DNA from: Desulfobacterales bacterium
GTDB taxonomy: Bacteria; Desulfobacterota; Desulfobacteria; Desulfobacterales; BuS5
Assembly (NCBI GenBank): GCA_016735355.1
Contig: JAERRQ010000299.1
Span: 1 to 22,702 of the forward strand
Length of the DNA: 22,702 bases
Direction: 5' to 3'
Below are positions 22,651 to 22,702 of this stretch, one piece after another. Made by a program: the position numbers and the translations under genes. The notes under the pieces were generated by a model. The model ran no database searches. It was not told the origin of the DNA and saw nothing but the letters and a program-made list of their open reading frames with translations. Each line of letters begins with the position of its first letter. Within the stretch, counting starts at the first letter, position 1.

Positions 22651-22702
22651 TATTAGCTGTTAGCGGTTAGCTTACTTGTTGAATTTATAGTAATTTAGCT
22701 AA
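22651..22702. repeat. Heptad-type repeat at the right edge
   Basis: TAGGTAT TAGCTGT TAGCGGT TAGCTTA is a degenerate 7-base array of the same kind as those at 318-348 and 2946-2976. Any inverted partner would lie beyond the window. The 126-base stretch 22577-22702 shows no gene. Confidence 0.55.

Overview
The window looks like part of the chromosome of an anaerobic, probably sulfate-reducing Desulfobacterota (former Deltaproteobacteria) bacterium. This is an inference from an AT-rich genome carrying a fumarate-adding glycyl radical enzyme, a consensus sigma-54 promoter, TRAP transport, a MeaB-type GTPase, and spacers with heptad-type repeats. No 16S or other marker gene is present, so the taxon is not proven.

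Layout. (1) Bases 1-3400: the 3' end of an unrecognised gene (to 268), a repeat-bearing spacer, then two genes on the minus strand: an OprP-type outer-membrane porin (560-1921) and an alpha/beta hydrolase (1990-2901). A long repeat-rich spacer with dyads and a sigma-54 promoter (3388-3404) follows. (2) Bases 3469-9514: the core of an X-succinate synthase (benzylsuccinate/alkylsuccinate synthase family) locus. It has a BssB/BssC-like Fe-S small subunit, two tandem rubredoxin-like zinc-ribbon proteins, a second BssC-like small subunit that has lost its cluster cysteines, the 830-residue catalytic subunit (C470, R485, glycyl radical G806), two tandem split-barrel (PNPOx-like) proteins, and the radical-SAM activating enzyme with an 8Fe ferredoxin insert. 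(3) Bases 9698-14425: an accessory block of a BssE/MoxR-type AAA+ ATPase, a VWA-domain protein, a radical SAM/SPASM protein and a second, closely similar MoxR ATPase, closed by a hairpin terminator. (4) Bases 14674-22576: an apparently separate operon of an MmgE/PrpD-family protein, a remnant of a second PrpD, MeaB, a complete TRAP transporter (DctP, Q, M), an MFS transporter, a crotonase-fold protein lacking both classical catalytic glutamates, and a small cysteine-containing protein resembling the ATC-hydrolase family.

How it may work together. The activase puts the radical on G806. C470 would then abstract a hydrogen from a hydrocarbon or other C-H substrate and the carbon radical would add to fumarate. 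The MoxR/VWA pair is expected to remodel or reactivate the enzyme, as proposed for BssE. The SPASM radical SAM enzyme and the split-barrel pair have no known role in fumarate addition, and this is where the locus may be new. The downstream operon would import an organic acid and process acyl-CoA products. MeaB hints at a B12-dependent acyl-CoA mutase as in alkane degradation, but no mutase is in the window. The substrate cannot be read from this sequence.
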